Below, piece by piece: positions 25,455 through 38,400 of a stretch of DNA of 64,000 nt (position 1 is the stretch's first letter; each line of letters opens with the position of its first letter). A model generated the notes under the pieces. That model saw only the letters and a list, made by a program, of their open reading frames with translations. It was not told the DNA's origin and made no database searches. The stretch spans positions 700,469 through 764,468 of the forward strand of contig NZ_JAQGCZ010000002.1 of the NCBI RefSeq assembly GCF_027706845.1, in the 5' to 3' direction. The stretch is from Mycolicibacterium sp. BiH015. GTDB lineage: Bacteria > Actinomycetota > Actinomycetes > Mycobacteriales > Mycobacteriaceae. The translations under genes and the position numbers were made by a program.

Positions 25455-28400
25455 CCGGCAGGGGAACCACCCCGGTGGCTGTCATCGGGATGGGATGCCG
25501 TCTGCCCGGGGGCATCGACTCCCCCGAGCGCCTCTGGGAGTCGTTGCTGCGCGGCGACGACCACGTGACCGAGGTTCCCCGGGACCGCTGGGATGCCGAC
25601 GAGTACTACGACCCCGACGCCGCGCTGCCGGGTCGTACGGCGTCGAAGTGGGGCGCATTCCTCGACGACATCGCCGGGTTCGACGCGGAGTTCTTCGGAA
25701 TCGACGAGCGCGCAGCTGCCGCGCTCGATCCGCAGCACCGCCTGCTGCTGGAAACCTCGTGGGAAGCCGTGGAACACGCCGGCCTCACGCCGCACGCCCT
25801 CGCCGAATCGCTGACGGGCGTCTTCGTGGGCCTCACGCATTTCGACTATCAACTGGTCAATGCCGGCTCCGACGCGATGGCCGGCCCGTACGGCTTCGAA
25901 GGCAACACCTTCGGCATGGCGTCCGGGCGGATCGCCTACAGCCTCGGCCTGCACGGCCCCGCGCTGACACTCGACACGGCCTGCTCGTCGGGTCTGACTG
26001 CGGTGCACATGGCATGCCGAAGCCTGGGCGGAGGCGAAAGCGACCTGGCCCTCGCCGGCGGCGCGTTCATCATGCTGGAGCCACGCAAATTCGTCGCGGG
26101 CACGGCGCAGAGCCACCTGTCCCCCACCGGCCGCTGCCATGCCTTCGACGCCGCCGCCGACGGTTACGTGACGGGCGAGGCGGTCGCGGTCGTCCTGCTC
26201 AAGCGTCTTGCGGATGCGCAGCGAGACGGTGACCGGATCCTGGCGGTGATCCGCGGCACCGCGGCCAATCAGGACGGCCGCACGGTGAACTTCTCGACGC
26301 CGTCGGCCACCGCGCAGACCGCGCTGTACCGGGCAGCGCTCGACGCCGCCGGGGTCGACGCAGGCACAATCGGCATGGTCGAAGCGCACGGCCCCGGCAC
26401 ACCGGTCGGTGATCCCATCGAATACGCCAGCCTCAGCGAGGTGTACGGGGTCGACGGCCCCTGTGCGCTCGGATCGGTGAAAACCAACTTCGGTCACACC
26501 CAGTCGGCATCCGGTCTCCTCGGATTGATGAAGGCGATCCTTGCGCTGCAGCACGGCACGATCCCACGGAATCTGCACTTCACCCGTCTGCCCGACGCGA
26601 TGGCCCGCGTGGCCACCAAACTCTTTGTGCCGCAGCAGAACACGCCGTGGCCGACGGCCGGCGAAGCGCCCTGCCCCCATCCGCGCCGCGCAGCCGTCTC
26701 GTCGTACGGGGTGTCGGGAACCAACGTCCACGCCATCGTCGAACAGGCCCCGGACATCGGCGCCGCGCAGGGCACCGACCGAAGGCCTTCGACCGAGCTT
26801 CCGTTTCCGCTGTCATCCAGCTCAACCGACGAGCTGCGGCGCAGTGCGGGCCGGCTGGCCGACTGGGTGCGCGCGCACGACGAGGTGGCACTGGCTGACC
26901 TCGGGTACACCCTGTGCCGCAGGCGATCCCACCGCCCGGTCCGCACCGCGGTTCTTGCGAGCAGCCGAGCCGAGCTGACCGACGCGTTGCGAAGGGTGGC
27001 CGAGGGCAACGGCTCCGTGCAGACCGCGGTCGGTCACGACGACCGGGGACCGGTCTGGGTCTTCTCCGGCGATGGTTCGCCCTGGGCCGGCATGGGCGCC
27101 GATCTGCTCGCGCATGAACCGGTGTTCGCCGCCACGGTCGAACAGATCGAACCGCTCGTCGCGGGCGAATCCGGCTTCTCGGTGACCGCCGCGATGACGG
27201 CGGCCGAAGGGATCACCGGCATCGACCGTGCGCAGCCGACGTTGTTCGCCATGCAGGTCGCGATGGCGGCCACCCTGGCCGCCCACGGGGCCCGCCCGGG
27301 CGCGGTCATCGGGCACTCCACGGGCGAGATCGCGGCCGCGGTGGTCGCAGGGGCGATCACCCTGGAAGACGGGGTGCGGGTCGTGTGCCGCAGCTCGCGG
27401 CTGATGGCCACCCTCTCCGGACCCGGTGCCGTCGCGACCGTCGCGCTACCCGCCAAGCAGGTCCTCTCCGAGCTCACGACGCGATCGGTGAAGGACGTCG
27501 CGACCGCGGTCGTGGCCGCACCCCAATCCACCGTCATCGCCGGCGCGCCCGCGACGGTCCGAGAACTCGCCGACGCGTGGCAACGCCGGGACGTGACGGT
27601 CCACGCCGTCGAGGTCGACGTCGCGATGAACTCGCCGCAACTCGACCCGATCGTCAAGGAGTTGGCAGCGGCACTCAAAGAGGTCGACCCACTGCCGCCG
27701 AAGGTCCCGTTCTATTCGGCCACCGGTTTCGACCCCCGCGAAGAACCGTTGTGCGACAACAGGTACTGGGTATCGAGCCTGCGCCGCACAGTGCGGTTCT
27801 CCGCCGCGGTGCGCGCCGCCCTGGAGGACGGCTACCGGGTATTCGCCGAACTGGCTCCCGACCCCCGGCTCGTCGATGCCGTCGAGCAGACCGCCCACAG
27901 CCTGGACATTCCGCTGGCCGTGCTGGCCGGCATGCACCGCGGTGAGAAACTGCCACACGGTGTGCGCGACCTCGTCGCGCAGATGCACTGTGCCGGTGCC
28001 GTCGTCGACTTCGAGGTCCCCTACCCCGACGGCCTTCTGGTCGACGCGCCACTGCCCACCTGGACGCACCGCAGGTTGTGGCTGAACAGCGCTGCGCAGC
28101 CGACATCGGTGCCGGGCGGCCGCACCGTATCGGCACACCCGCTGCTGGGGCCCCACGTGCGCCTGCAGCAGCAGCCCGAGCGCCACGTATGGCAGGCCGA
28201 GGTGGGCACGGCAGACCAGCCCTGGCTGTCCGATCACCGCATCCACGACGCGGCCGTGCTGCCCGCCGCCGCCTACTGCGAAATGGCGGTTGCAGCGGCA
28301 CGGGTGGTCCTCGGCGACGCAACGGAGGTCCGCGACTTGCGATTCACGCAGTCTCTTCCGCTCGATGATCAACTCTCCGTGGAGGTTTCGACATCGTTGT

Positions 28401-31400
28401 CGGCGCCCGGCGTCGTCGACTTCGTCGTCGAATCGAATCGGGACGGCGAACACGCCAGGCATGCCACCGCGATCCTGCGGGCCGCTGAGGACGCACCACC
28501 CACCGACTACGACATCCCCGCGCTGCTCGCCCTGCATCCGCATCGCGAAGACGGTGTCGAGGTGCGCAGCCGCCTCGAACAACACGGTGTGCGGTACGGG
28601 CCGGCGTTCACCGGTCTCGGTGCCGCCCACACGGGTCGCGACGCGACCGGCTCCGTGCTGGCCGAGATCTCGCTGCCACCCGGGATACGTTCACAGCACA
28701 GCGCTTACGGTGTGCATCCGGCACTGCTGGAGGCCTGCTTCCAGTCGGTGGGCGCCAGCCCGCTCGTGCAGTCGCTCGGAGAGGACACGCTTGGATTGCC
28801 GGCGGAGGTCCAGCGCCTGCGCGTGTACGGGCCCCTTCGAGACGCCCGGTACTGCTACACCCGGGTCGCGAAAGTCGACGCAACCGGTGTGGAGGCAGAC
28901 CTGGACGTGCTGGATTCCAGCGGCGCCGTCCTGCTCAGCGTGCAGGGATTGTTCTGTGGTGTTGCGGCATCCGACCGCGTCTACAAGGACCGGGTGCTGA
29001 GCGAACGGTTGCTGACCGTCGAGTGGCAGCAGGCGCACCTACCCGAAATCCCCGGCGACGATGCGGGAACATGGCTGCTGGTCGCCGCCTCCGCCGACGA
29101 CGTCCTGACAGCCGACCTCTGCGCTGCCCTGCACGGCCGTGGGGCGCAATGTTCGACGATGGTGTGGACGCTCGACGCAGACCATCGCTGTGGCGCCGAC
29201 GACCTGGCGAAGCATCTGCGCGATCGCCAGGTGGACGGACTGGTGCTCGTGACCCCACCCAGAACCCAGGGCCCGCATACCCCAAGGCAAGGGTGCAGGC
29301 ACGCGCAACATCTCGCACGCATCGCCCGTGAGGTGACCAGGATGCCGGGACGACTCCCCCGCCTCGTCGTGGTGACCCGTGAGGCCCAAACGGTGCTGCC
29401 GGGTGAGGTGGCCGATCTCGACCAGGGCGCCCTCCGCGGGCTGCTGCGGGTGATCGGCGCCGAGTATCCACACCTGCACACCTCACACATCGACATGGAC
29501 GCCGCCACCGGCGCCGAGCAGCTGGCCCTGCAACTCCTCAGTGGCTCCGAGGAGGACGAGTCCGCCTGGCGCAACGGTGTCTGGTACAGGGCGCGGTTAC
29601 GGCCGGTACCGCTGCGCCCCGAGGAAAGACAGACCGTCGTCGCCCACCACGAGTGCGACGGAGTGGGCCTGCACATCCGAACCCCGGGCGACCTTGCGAC
29701 GCTGGAAATGATTGCCCGCGAACGGGTTGTGCCGGGCCCGGGTGAAATCGAGGTCGCGGTCACCGTTTCCAGCGTCAACTTCGCCGACGTCCTGGTGGCC
29801 ATGGGTCTCTACCCGAGTGTCGACGGCGAATTGCCCGAACTCGGAATGGATTTCGCCGGCGTGGTCACCGCCGTCGGCCCGAACGTCACCGATCACCAGG
29901 TCGGCGACCGGGTTGGCGGATTCTCCGCGAACGGCTGCTGGGGCACGTTCGTAACCTGCGACGCACGCCTGGCGGTGCCCCTGCCGGACGGCCTGACCGA
30001 TCATCAGGCCGCTGCGATCGCCACCGCGACCGCAACCGCCTGGTACGGCTTGCACGACCTGGCAGGCGTCGCATCGGGTGACCGTGTGTTGATCCACTCG
30101 GCCACGGGTGGCGTCGGGCAGGCGGCGATCGCCGTCGCGCGCGCCGCGGGCGCGCACATCTTCGCCACCGCAGGTAGCGAGGAACGCCGAGAATTGTTGC
30201 GCGGTATGGGGATCGAGCACGTCTACGACTCACGCAGCACTGAGTTCGCCGAGCAGATTCGACGCGACACCGACGGGTACGGCGTCGACATCGTGCTGAA
30301 CTCGCTGACGGGGCCGGCCCAACGCGCCGGATTCGAACTGCTGGCGATCGGCGGACGGTTCGTCGAAATCGGCAAGCGCGACGTGTACGGCAACACCCGG
30401 TTGGGGATGTTCCCGTTCCGGCGCAATCTCACCTTCTACTACGTCGACCTCGCGCTGATGTCCCTGAGTCATCCGCAGCGCGTCGGGCAGTTGCTGCGCA
30501 CGATCTACCGTCTGGCCGCCGATGGCGCACTGCCCCCCGCACAACATCGTGACTACCCGTTGACCGACGCCGTCACCGCGATTCGCGACATGGGCGGCGC
30601 GCAGCACACCGGCAAGCTGCTGCTCGAGATCCCACGCACCGGGTCCAGCGTGGTGGTGGTATTACCGGAGCGCGTCGCGGTCTTCCGGCCCGACGGCGCC
30701 TACCTCATCACCGGAGGCCTCAGCGATCTCGGCCTGTTCCTCGCCGAGAAAATGGCCGACGCAGGATGTGGGCGTATCGTCCTGACCTCGGACACGCAGC
30801 CGACGCTCAAGATGCTTGAGACCATCGAGCTGATCCGGGTGATGGGCGGCGATGTCGTGGTGCACTGCGGCGACATCTCCGATCCCGCGACAGCGCAGCG
30901 GGCTGTGGCCTTGGCGACCGCCACGGGGCTTCCGCTTCGCGGCGTCCTGCACGCCGCGGCGGCGGACCGCGAGGTGATGGTGGCCAACCTGACCGACGAC
31001 GTCATCGAAAGTGACTGGGCGCCCACGGTGCACGGCGCGTGGAATCTGCACACCGCGCTTCAGAGCGTGGAATCGGAGCGTCCACTGGACTGGTTCTGCT
31101 CCTTCTCGTCGACCGCGGCACTGCTGGGCTCCCCCGGGCGTGGCTCCTACGCCGCGGCCAACAGCTGGCTGGACGCGTTCACGCGGTGGCGCCGAGCGCA
31201 GGGACTGCCCGCCGTCGCGATCGCCTGGGGTGCATGGGGACAGATCGGCCGTACCGCGGACTTCGCCGAAGGTATCGGCGCCGCAATCACTCCCGAGGAA
31301 GGTGCGTACGCCTTCGAGGCGTTGCTGCGCCACGACCGGGTCCACACCGGATACGCGCCCGTCGTCGGGACGACGTGGTTGACCACGATTGCCCAGCGCA

Positions 31401-31753
31401 GTCCCTTCGCCGAGGCGTTCCGCGATACGGGTGAAGCCGACACCGGTACGAGCAGGCTGCGCGCCGTGCTGGACGAACTGCCACCGGAGCAATGGCCGAG
31501 TCGGCTGCGCCGGATGATCTCCGACCAGATCAGCCTGGTGCTGCGTCGCAGCATCGACCCCGACCGGCCGCTGGCCGAGTACGGCGTCGACTCCTTGGGG
31601 GCGCTCGAGCTCAGGACCAGGATCGAGACCGAGACGGGGATACGCCTGGACTCGAGCGACCTCGCCGTCGGCACCGTCCGGGGACTGGCAGACCTCCTGT
31701 GCCGCAAGCTCTCACCGACGCAACACGCCGATAACGACGCGGCCAGGGCGTGA
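25451..31753 (+). CDS. Mycocerosic acid synthase-type reducing PKS (KS-AT-DH-ER-KR-ACP)
   Basis: 2100 residues in the order of mycobacterial MAS-type synthases. KS ~10-440 has C178 (DTACSSG), H313 (EAHGPGT, with Pro for the usual Thr) and H349. AT ~530-830 has S623 (GHSTGE) but D541/P544 in GDGSP, and Asn at 727 where the catalytic His is expected. DH ~900-1180 has H929 and Glu1094 in place of the usual Asp. ER ~1400-1730 has an intact GGVGQ-type motif. KR ~1745-1950 has TGGLSDLG and Tyr1900 (SYAAAN). The ACP has S2048 (GVDSLG). It should extend and reduce the FAAL-activated chain, but AT competence is doubtful. A 22-codon leader overlaps its start. Confidence 0.9.
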   Translation: MTGRGTTPVAVIGMGCRLPGGIDSPERLWESLLRGDDHVTEVPRDRWDADEYYDPDAALPGRTASKWGAFLDDIAGFDAEFFGIDERAAAALDPQHRLLLETSWEAVEHAGLTPHALAESLTGVFVGLTHFDYQLVNAGSDAMAGPYGFEGNTFGMASGRIAYSLGLHGPALTLDTACSSGLTAVHMACRSLGGGESDLALAGGAFIMLEPRKFVAGTAQSHLSPTGRCHAFDAAADGYVTGEAVAVVLLKRLADAQRDGDRILAVIRGTAANQDGRTVNFSTPSATAQTALYRAALDAAGVDAGTIGMVEAHGPGTPVGDPIEYASLSEVYGVDGPCALGSVKTNFGHTQSASGLLGLMKAILALQHGTIPRNLHFTRLPDAMARVATKLFVPQQNTPWPTAGEAPCPHPRRAAVSSYGVSGTNVHAIVEQAPDIGAAQGTDRRPSTELPFPLSSSSTDELRRSAGRLADWVRAHDEVALADLGYTLCRRRSHRPVRTAVLASSRAELTDALRRVAEGNGSVQTAVGHDDRGPVWVFSGDGSPWAGMGADLLAHEPVFAATVEQIEPLVAGESGFSVTAAMTAAEGITGIDRAQPTLFAMQVAMAATLAAHGARPGAVIGHSTGEIAAAVVAGAITLEDGVRVVCRSSRLMATLSGPGAVATVALPAKQVLSELTTRSVKDVATAVVAAPQSTVIAGAPATVRELADAWQRRDVTVHAVEVDVAMNSPQLDPIVKELAAALKEVDPLPPKVPFYSATGFDPREEPLCDNRYWVSSLRRTVRFSAAVRAALEDGYRVFAELAPDPRLVDAVEQTAHSLDIPLAVLAGMHRGEKLPHGVRDLVAQMHCAGAVVDFEVPYPDGLLVDAPLPTWTHRRLWLNSAAQPTSVPGGRTVSAHPLLGPHVRLQQQPERHVWQAEVGTADQPWLSDHRIHDAAVLPAAAYCEMAVAAARVVLGDATEVRDLRFTQSLPLDDQLSVEVSTSLSAPGVVDFVVESNRDGEHARHATAILRAAEDAPPTDYDIPALLALHPHREDGVEVRSRLEQHGVRYGPAFTGLGAAHTGRDATGSVLAEISLPPGIRSQHSAYGVHPALLEACFQSVGASPLVQSLGEDTLGLPAEVQRLRVYGPLRDARYCYTRVAKVDATGVEADLDVLDSSGAVLLSVQGLFCGVAASDRVYKDRVLSERLLTVEWQQAHLPEIPGDDAGTWLLVAASADDVLTADLCAALHGRGAQCSTMVWTLDADHRCGADDLAKHLRDRQVDGLVLVTPPRTQGPHTPRQGCRHAQHLARIAREVTRMPGRLPRLVVVTREAQTVLPGEVADLDQGALRGLLRVIGAEYPHLHTSHIDMDAATGAEQLALQLLSGSEEDESAWRNGVWYRARLRPVPLRPEERQTVVAHHECDGVGLHIRTPGDLATLEMIARERVVPGPGEIEVAVTVSSVNFADVLVAMGLYPSVDGELPELGMDFAGVVTAVGPNVTDHQVGDRVGGFSANGCWGTFVTCDARLAVPLPDGLTDHQAAAIATATATAWYGLHDLAGVASGDRVLIHSATGGVGQAAIAVARAAGAHIFATAGSEERRELLRGMGIEHVYDSRSTEFAEQIRRDTDGYGVDIVLNSLTGPAQRAGFELLAIGGRFVEIGKRDVYGNTRLGMFPFRRNLTFYYVDLALMSLSHPQRVGQLLRTIYRLAADGALPPAQHRDYPLTDAVTAIRDMGGAQHTGKLLLEIPRTGSSVVVVLPERVAVFRPDGAYLITGGLSDLGLFLAEKMADAGCGRIVLTSDTQPTLKMLETIELIRVMGGDVVVHCGDISDPATAQRAVALATATGLPLRGVLHAAAADREVMVANLTDDVIESDWAPTVHGAWNLHTALQSVESERPLDWFCSFSSTAALLGSPGRGSYAAANSWLDAFTRWRRAQGLPAVAIAWGAWGQIGRTADFAEGIGAAITPEEGAYAFEALLRHDRVHTGYAPVVGTTWLTTIAQRSPFAEAFRDTGEADTGTSRLRAVLDELPPEQWPSRLRRMISDQISLVLRRSIDPDRPLAEYGVDSLGALELRTRIETETGIRLDSSDLAVGTVRGLADLLCRKLSPTQHADNDAARA

Positions 31754-32448
31754 CGAGGAGGAACGTGAAGTCCGTGAACGCTCTGGTGAAGGTGCTGGTG
31801 TCCGGGCTGGTGCAGGTGCTCTCCATCGCGGTGCTGTTGTTCGTGCCGGCCGGCACCGTCGACTACTGGCAGGCGTGGGTATTCCTCACCGTCTTCGCGT
31901 TGTCGGCGTGGGTTCCGAGCATTTACCTGCAGCTGACCAATCCTGCTGCGCTGCAACGACGCCTGCGCGGCGGACCGACCGAGGAAGCCAGGCCCGTCCA
32001 GAAGATCGTCATGGCGGGCCTCTATGCCTCCCTGGCGGCGATGTGCGTGACCAGTGCCCTGGACCATCGGTTCGGGTGGTCGACGGTCCCGGCGGCCCTC
32101 TGTGTGATCGGCAGTGCTCTCGTGGCGTTCGGACTGGGCCTGGTGGTGACGGTGGTGACCCAGAATCACTATGCGTCGACGACCGTTCGGGTCGAGGAAG
32201 GCCAGAGCGTGGTCTCGACGGGTCTCTACGGACTGGTGCGCCACCCCATGTACACCGGCAATGTGGTGATGCTGATGGGCATCCCGCTTGCCCTCGGCTC
32301 CTACTGGGCGCTCGTCTTCGTCGTGCCGGGTCTTGCCGTCCTCGCGTGGCGGATACGCGACGAGGAAAAGCTGCTCGCGGTGGAACTCTCGGGATACCGC
32401 GACTACACGACGAAGGTCCGCTATCGGTTGGTGCCGTGCGTCTGGTGA
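31750..32448 (+). CDS. Isoprenylcysteine carboxyl methyltransferase (ICMT)-family membrane protein
   Basis: Up to 232 residues with about five membrane spans and the ICMT/phospholipid-methyltransferase signature [15 protein letters not shown], followed by [20 protein letters not shown]. The family includes S-adenosylmethionine-dependent methyltransferases. GTG 31750 overlaps the PKS stop as GTGA, but AGGAGGA at 31756-31762 better serves GTG 31774 (or 31765), so the start is uncertain. Co-transcription with the PKS suggests a role with the lipid product, possibly carboxyl methylation, but this is inference. Confidence 0.8.
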   Translation: MTRRNVKSVNALVKVLVSGLVQVLSIAVLLFVPAGTVDYWQAWVFLTVFALSAWVPSIYLQLTNPAALQRRLRGGPTEEARPVQKIVMAGLYASLAAMCVTSALDHRFGWSTVPAALCVIGSALVAFGLGLVVTVVTQNHYASTTVRVEEGQSVVSTGLYGLVRHPMYTGNVVMLMGIPLALGSYWALVFVVPGLAVLAWRIRDEEKLLAVELSGYRDYTTKVRYRLVPCVW

Positions 32449-32471
32449 CGGCGGATCAGTCGCCCGTCACC
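32444..32471. terminator. Hairpin between convergent PKS-operon and NRPS 3' ends
   Basis: GGTGACGG (32444-32451) and CCGTCACC (32464-32471) form a perfect 8-bp stem with a 12-base loop. It spans the last codons of both converging genes. There is no U tract on either side, so it may be a bidirectional pause or termination aid rather than a classic terminator. Confidence 0.45.
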
Positions 32472-35400
32472 GCAAGGCTGAGCTGACCGACCGTCGGGCA
32501 GTCGAACAGGGTGGTCACGGGCAGCTTCGTGCCGAACGCGCCGTTGATCGCTGTAACGGCGCGCATCGCAGACAGCGAATCGCCGCCGAGACCGAAGAAG
32601 GAATGGTCCACACCGACTCTGTCCACTCCGAGCACTCGGGCGAAGATGGCGACCATGACTTCTTCGACGTGGCTCGCCGGCGCTCGATAGCCGGCGGCTC
32701 CGGCCTGCGATTCCACTGGGGGCGTTGGCGATTCGTCGCCACGAAGTAGGCCCGTCGAGAGCAGCGGCTGAGCGGGATCGGTGATCATCGCGACAAGCAC
32801 CTGCGTGAAATGCTCGACCAGCTCCGCGATCGCTGTCCGGTCGAATACATCCGAGCGGTACTGGACGCGGAGGTCGAGCTCGCTGCCCGGGACAGCCTGG
32901 ATCGTCAACGGGTAGTGGTAGAAGTCGCGGTTGGTCACAGCAGTGATGGCCAGTCCGTCCGCGCCGGACAGCTTGGCGGCGTCGGTCGGGTAGTTCTCGT
33001 AGACGAAGACCGTGTCGAACAGCCGTGGCTGTCCGGTGAGACGGTGAATGTCACGCAGCGCCAGATGCTCGTGGTCGAGCGTACGGCTTCTGCTGTTGCG
33101 CAGCTGGCTCAGCAGATCCGCGGCGGTGGTGGTCGAGGTCATCGTGGCCCGCACCGGCACGGTGTTGATGAAGAGGCCCACCATGGAATCCGAGCCGACG
33201 ACCTCGTCGGGCCTGCCCGAAACCACGGCGCCGAACGCGACATCGCGCTGACCGGTCTGCCGGCACAGGACCTGCGCCCACGCAGCCTGCAGCACCGTGC
33301 TGACCGTGGTGTGATGGGCGCGCGCCAATTCTCCCACCGCGCGCGTGGTCTGCTCCGAAAGCCGGTGCGATTCCACATTGCGGGGCGCCGGACCCCACCG
33401 GACGGCTTCGTCGACCAGGGTCGGACTGTTGAATCCGGCCAGTTCGTCGCGCCAGGCACGGCGCGCCGCTTCGGTGTCCCGCTCGTCCAGCCAACTGATG
33501 AATCTCCGGTAGGGCACTGCCGCGGGCAGCCACTGGCCGTAATACCCGGCGAACACCTCACCCAGCAAGACCGGAAGCGACCAGCCGTCCAGCACGATGT
33601 GATGGTTGGTCAGCACGAACCGGTGTCGATCCGGCGCGATCCGGATGAGGGCCACCCGGAACGCCGGCTGGCTGGCCAGATCGCAGACCGCGGGACGCTC
33701 TGCGGCGCACAGATGTGCGATGCGGTCCTCGACATGACCGTCGGCTGCGCTGAGATCGTGGTACTGCCAGGGGACTTCGGGTTGGGCAGGAATGATCTGC
33801 ACCGGCTCCTCGAACTGATCGCAGAAGTGCGCCGCGAGGTTGGGGTGGCGCGCGACGGCGAGGCGCACTGCCTCGCGGAGACGATGCCGATCGAGCCTGC
33901 CGTGCAGCGTGACGTCGAGCTGCACCGCGTACACATCGTCGCCGGAGTCGTGGGCGACGCCCGCATGGAACAGCAGCCCCTCCTGGAGTGGCGTCAGCGG
34001 CAGGATGTCGTCGACCCTGCGGGTGCGGCACAGTTCGTCGATCTGATGCTGCGACAGCCGTGCGGGCGCGATGTCGGACGGCGTCAGCCCGCCGCCCCCA
34101 CCTCGAACGTGGGTGCAGATGCCGGCGAGAGCGTCGAACCACAGCTCGCTGAGACGGCTCACCTGGGCGTGGTCGAGTGCCGAGACAGCCCACGTCCATC
34201 CCGCTCGAAGCCGGGGCCCGCCGTCGGTGTCGACCGTGCCTGCGTTGAGTTCGACGGTGTGCATCAGCGGCATCGGGATCGCCGCGGCGGCACCCGCGAC
34301 GGTCGACCCGTCCTGCCTGATCTCCCAGATGTCCCCGGACACCTTGCCGACCCCGGCGCCCAGACGGCCGAGATAGTTGAATCCGATCGGCGCGTCGGCG
34401 CCGTCGAGTTCGGCGTCATCGTTGAGGTAGCGCAGAAGACCGTAGGTCAGACCGTCAGGCTGGCCGCGCAGCTGCTCCTTGGCGTCCTTGACGGCCACCC
34501 CTAAAGCCGTATCGCCGGCGAGCACCTGGGCCCATGACAGTCCTTTCCGGAAAGAAAGCACCACAGGGTATTTCGTTGTGAACCAGCCCACCGTGCGTGA
34601 CAGGTCGACGTCGGGGCCGAGCTCATCGTGACGGCCGTGGCCCTCGGCGTCGATGACGATCGGCGTAGGCTCGTCCGCGCTTCCGAGCGTGCCGAAGAAC
34701 TCGGTGCACGCCAGCGCGAACGCGATCAACAGGATGTCGTTGATCCCGGCGTGGAAGGCTGAGGGCACCTCACCGAGCAGTAGGCGGGTGGTCTCGACGT
34801 CGAGCTCCGCCGACAACGCTCCGGCATGGGCGTAGGTGTCGGTCGCCGGCTGCACCTCGGGCAGCGGCGCCGGTATCGCCTCGATCTCCCGCCAGGCCTC
34901 GGTGTGCGCCACCACGTTGTGGTCGCGGGCGTGCTCGGCGAGCATTGCAGCGTAGCGGGCGAACGACGTTCCCGGTGCGGGCAGCTCCACCGGCTGCCCG
35001 CTGCGCAGTTGCGCCCAGGCAAGGTTGAAGTCTTCCAATAGGATTCGCCAGGACACGCCGTCGACAACCAGGTGGTGGGCGATGACGACCAGCGCAGCGC
35101 TGACCGGCACCCACAACGCGCTGACCATCTGACCGGCCGACGGATTCAACCGTGAGCGGGCCGCGACGACCTCGTCGTCGGTGAGCACGTCCACGGTGCG
35201 CAGGCAGGCCCGCGCATCCACACTGCCGACCGCGAGCACCTCGAGCGTCCAGTGCCGATCCACGCGCATCCGCAGGGCTGCATGGCGATCCAGCACGGCC
35301 TGCACCATCGCGACCACGTCGGTTTCGGTGGCGCCCAACGGTGCTTGCACCACGACGGTCTGGTTGAACTGGTCCACGGGACCGGGCACGTCCTGCAGCC

Positions 35401-38400
35401 AGCGAATGATCGGCGTGGCGAGCACCGTGCCGACACCCTCGTCGGTCTCGATCTGCGGGCCGGTGGCGACTCGCGCTACCCGGGCCAGTCGGGCGACGCT
35501 CTGTTCGACGAAAACATCGCGTGGCCGGCAGATCACGCCCGCGGCGCGTGCCCGCGCCACCACCTGCATCGACAGGATGCTGTCGCCGCCGAGCTCGAAA
35601 AAGGACTCGTCGACTCCGACGCGTCCGAGCCCGAGCACCTGGGCGTAGATGTCGGCCAGGATCTCCTCGACCGCATCCGAGGGTGCTCGATAGGAGTCGG
35701 CATGCTGGTACTCCGGAGCCGGCAACGCTCGTTTGTCGAGTTTGCCGTTGACGGTCAGCGGGATCTCATCCACCACGACGACCGCGGCCGGGATCATGTA
35801 CTCGGGCAATCGATCCGCCAACTCGGCGCGCAGATGGACGGGCTCGGCGACCCCGGTGACATAGCCGACCAGCCGCTTGTCGCCGGGGCGGTCTTCGCGG
35901 ACGACGACTTCTGCCTGCGTGACGCCGTCCAGCCCGGCCAGTGCCGATTGGACCTCGCCGAGTTCGATGCGGTAGCCGCGGATCTTGACCTGTTCGTCGG
36001 AACGCCCCATGTACCGGAGCTCGCCGTCTGCGCCCCAGCACATCACGTCGCCCGTCCGGTACATGCGCTCACCCGGTTTCCCGAACGGGCATGCCACGAA
36101 CCGCGATGCGCTCAGCCCGGACCGTCCGATGTAGCCGTACGCCAAACCCGCGCCCGCAACGTATAATTCGCCGACCACCCCGGGAGCGACGGGGCGCAGC
36201 GAATTGTCGAGCACAAAGAAGGCCAGGTGGGACAGCGGCACGCCGATCGGGCTCACCGGGCTGGCGACGTCGCCCGGGAGGATCTCCCGGAAGGACGCAT
36301 GCACCGTCGTCTCGGTGATGCCGTACATGTTGATCAGACGCGGCACGGTGGGGTGCGCCTCCAGCCACGGTGCCAGGCGATGCGGCTCGAGGGCTTCACC
36401 GCCGAACACGACGGCGTCGAGACGCAGTCGCTGACCCCGCTCCGGCTGGAGCGCATCAGCGGACTGAAGCGCGTAGAAGGCTGACGGCGTCTGGCTCAGC
36501 ACGGTCACCTGCTCGTCGGCCAGCAGCGCGTGGAAGTCGTCGGGCGCACGCACCGCGTGGTCGGGCACAACGACTACCCGACCCCCGTAGAGCAGCGGGC
36601 CCCAGATCTCCCACACCGAATAATCGAACGCCAGCGAATGGCACTGCGTCCACACCTGATCAGCCAGGCCGATGTCCGTATCCAGTGTCCGAAGCAACTC
36701 GGTCACGTTGCGGTGCGGAATCGCAACGCCTTTGGGTTTGCCCGTCGTGCCCGAGGTGTAGATGATGTAGGCGATCTGATCGGCATCAGGGACGGGTAGC
36801 GGGGTGCTCGGCCGGTCATGGACAGTGGGGTCGTCACGATCGATGATGACCACATCGCGGCCGGCCAGACGCTCGGTGAGCTCTGCTGTGGTGATCACCG
36901 CGACCGGCGCCGCATCGGTGAGGACGAAGTCCATCCGTGCCGCCGGGACCACCGGGTCGATGGGTACGTAGGCCGCACCGGTTTTGACGACGGCCAGGAT
37001 GGTGATGAGGGCTCCGGCGGTCCGCGGCAGGAGCAGCGCGACGTGATCGCCCGGCTGCACTCCCCGTTCGATCAACAGGTGCGCAAGCCGGTTCGAGGCT
37101 TCGTCGAGCTCGCGGTAGGACCACGACCGATGCCCGCAGGTGATCGCCGTCGCGTCCGGTGTGCGCGCGGCCTGCTCGGCGAAGGCTGCCGGAATCGACT
37201 GCGGCACAGTCTCCTGCCGTGTCAACGCGGCCCGGTTGCCCCATCGGTCCAGCCGTGTGTGCTCGTCTCCGTCGAGCACGTCCAGCGACGACAAGCGCAG
37301 CGCGGGATCGGCGGTCATGGCGGTCAGCACACGTCGCAGGCGGTCGATGAGCGTCTCGATCGTCGCCGGGTCGAACACGTCGGTGCGGAATTCCACGAAC
37401 CCGCGGATGCCCGCGGGATCACCGGTGGCACCGGTGCGCTCAGCCAGCGAGAACGACAGATCCATCCGCGCGGCCCCGGTGTTCACCGGCATCTGCGTGA
37501 CGTCGAGGTCGCCCAGCGTCAGGCCGGCCTCGGTGGCGTCGGCGGGGAGGTTCTGCCAGGCCAGCATCACCTGCACCAGCGGGTGATGTGTCAGCGACCG
37601 GGTGGGGTTGAGCCGCTCGACGACGACCTCGAACGGCACGTCCTGATGCTCGTAGGAGGCGAGGCTGCGTGCGCGGACCTGGTCCAGCACCTCGGCGACA
37701 GTGGGATCTCCGGTCATATCCAGCCGGAGCACCAGCGTGTTGACGAAGAAGCCGACCAAACCGTCGAGCGCGGGGTCGCGTCGACCGGCGATCGGGAAAC
37801 CCACCGCCACATCGGAACTCGCACTCAGCTTGGACAGCAACACCGCCAGGGCTGCCTGCATCACCATGAAGCTTGTGGCGCCGTGCTGCCGCGCCGCCCG
37901 TCCGACCTCACGATGCAGCTCGGCCGGCCAGTCGACGGCCACCGTGGCACCCCGTTGATCGGCCACCTGGGGGTAGGGGCGATCGGTGGGCAGTGCCAGC
38001 CGCTCCGGCATCCCCGCCAGCGCCCGCTCCCAGTAGGCCAACTGCGCGGTGATCCGGCTTGCCCCGTCGGCGAGCTCACCGAACTGGGCGCGCTGCCACA
38101 ACGTGTAATCGACGTACTGCACGGGGAGTTCGGCCCAGCCGGGCGTCCGGCCCGCACGCCGACTGGCATAGGCGGTCCCCAGATCGGCCACCAGAGGGCT
38201 GATCGACCAGCCGTCGGCGGCGATGTGGTGCACCACCGCCACCCACACGTGGTCGTCCTCGCCGACCCGGAAAAGCCGCGAGCGTAGCGGGATCTCGGTG
38301 GCCAGGTCGAAGCTCTGCGTCGCGGCTTCTTCGACGGCGCGTTCCAGCTGCTCGGCCGACCATCCGGTGGCATCGACGACCTGCCAGCCGAAATCCGCGT

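Noticed and set aside
32810..34504. Long forward ORFs antisense to the NRPS genes (for example 564 codons here, 489 at 36,818, 713 at 47,625)
   Set aside because: High-GC shadow frames of the NRPS coding strand with Arg/Gly/His-rich composition and no domain signal.
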